64,000 nt of DNA from Diphasiastrum complanatum. Taxonomy: Eukaryota; Streptophyta; Lycopodiopsida; Lycopodiales; Lycopodiaceae. A program made the translations under genes and the position numbers. How positions within the stretch are numbered: position 1 is the stretch's first letter; every line of letters starts with the position of its first letter. The notes beneath the pieces are model-generated. The model had not been told where the DNA came from. It made no database searches and saw only the letters and a list, made by a program, of their open reading frames with translations. Positions 62,880-64,000 of the stretch are shown piece after piece. Location: NCBI GenBank assembly GCA_029204225.1, contig CM055113.1, positions 20,047,798 to 20,111,797 on the forward strand, read 5' to 3'.

Positions 62880-64000
62880 CAAACACACCTTAGATTTATC
62901 CTTGATGAATCCTTGAGGTTGTTCCATGTATATCTCCTCCTCAAGATAGCCATTCAAAAAAGCGTTGGAGACATCAAGTTGATACAACTTCCACTTAAAA
63001 AATAAGGCAAGAGAGATTATGATTCTTATTGTCACCATCTTTGCTATAGGAGCAAAGGTTTCTTCATAGTCAAGGCCATATATTTGTGCAAAGCCTTTAG
63101 CACAAAATCTTGCCTTGTACTTGTTGATGGAGCCATCATGATTGTACTTGATCTTGAACACCCGCTTGCATCCAATGATTGGCATGTTAGGTGGTGGATC
63201 CGCTAGCTCCCATGTGTGATTGGTGATCAAGGCATCATATTCAATCTTCATGGCCTCATACCACTCCTTGGTATTGAGGGCTTCTTGGACATCATTGGGC
63301 TCGTCATGAGAAACAAAATAAGCATAAGTGGAGCCAAGATCCACTTGTTTTCCTTTGTCATCATAAGTGAGCCTCTTAGGCTCGGATCTCTCCCTCATGG
63401 ATCTTCTAGGAGTGAAAATCCAAGGACTTCCATCTTCAAATCTCGACCCCTCCATATGTTGATTGTCTTCAATAACAAAAGGTGATAGATTTTGAGGTTG
63501 CTTGATCTCGGCCCCTCCAAGATTGGACTTTTCTTCTTCATGAAAAACTACATTTCTACTTTCAATCACTTTAGAAGTAGAGAGCATGTAGATTCGATAG
63601 GCTTTCTTGTTGGATGAATATCCAACCATTACTCCTTTGCTTGCAAAAGGATCATCCTTCTTTCTCATTTCCAAGGGAATATGGACAAAGCATATGCATC
63701 CAAATACTCGAAGGTGATCAACCTTAGGTTTCTTTAAATAAAGTGCTTCATATGGTGACTTTCCTCCAAGTGCAACATGAGGGAGTCGATTGCAAAGATA
63801 GTTTGAACAATTGATGGTCTCACCCCAAAAGTCTTTTGGCAAGGATGCCTCAATTCTAATGGATTTGGCACATTCACACAAGGTTCTATTCTTTCTTTCA
63901 GCCACCCCATTTTGAGATGGTGTATATGCAAAAGAAAACTCCCTTTTAATGCCTTCAAGCTCACAATAATCATGAAATTTATTGGAAGTGTACTCACCAC
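62880..64000 (-). CDS. Copia polyprotein segment (integrase end to RT), runs off the window edge
   Basis: Read from 64000 leftwards in one frame: GEYTSNKFHDYCELEG, FAYTPSQNGVAERKNRTL with the integrase Glu, FWGETINCSNYLCNRLP, VFGCICFVHIP, then a Ser/Pro linker. RT follows with HTWELADPPPNMPIIGCKRV, FKIKYNHDGSINKYKARFCA, YEETFAPIAKM and QLDVSNAFLNGYLEEEIYM with the first catalytic Asp. RT is cut at about 62880, before YVDD, where inverted Gypsy sequence begins. The frame is otherwise undamaged, so truncation is the main lesion. Codons left of 62880 in the same frame are not Copia. Confidence 0.88.

Overview
The window is nuclear DNA of a flowering plant. It is dominated by LTR-retrotransposon remains, carries long (CT/GA)n tracts, and holds one spliced plant gene whose protein belongs to the EFR3 / SEMI-ROLLED LEAF 2 (EFOP) family. 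The species cannot be fixed from sequence alone. There are no bacterial-type operons, rRNA genes, functional tRNA genes or CRISPR arrays.

Host gene. On the minus strand I can join twelve coding exons, from an ATG at 34413 down to 8591. All twelve are in phase and give 691 codons without a stop. A probable 5' UTR exon lies at about 37156-37520. One intron (27820-28096) appears to be GC-AG. The last roughly 300 residues expected for the family are not visible and should lie left of the window. The introns carry a hAT MITE, L1-type LINE fragments, a captured ARGONAUTE exon, a miniature LTR element (TRIM) whose LTR holds a tRNA-like Pol III unit, a nearly intact Copia element, and decayed Copia and Gypsy pieces.

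Left flank (1-8590). A decayed plus-strand coding remnant (649-1140 and 7123-7617) is split by a non-autonomous Gypsy-like element (1141-7122). That element keeps gag, protease and a terminal chromodomain but has no reverse transcriptase, RNase H or integrase.

Right flank (37.5-64 kb). No intact gene is visible. It contains a small foldback element, a tandem array of roughly 310-430 bp units interrupted by a MULE-like element with an 11-bp target duplication, an internally deleted Copia element, and many broken Copia and Gypsy fragments on both strands. One Gypsy family is present twice in mirror order (44.3-47.9 kb and 60.4-62.9 kb). A captured GDSL-esterase gene fragment with its intron is present as two apparently identical 913-bp tandem copies inside a Gypsy gag remnant. 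The window ends inside a Copia polyprotein.
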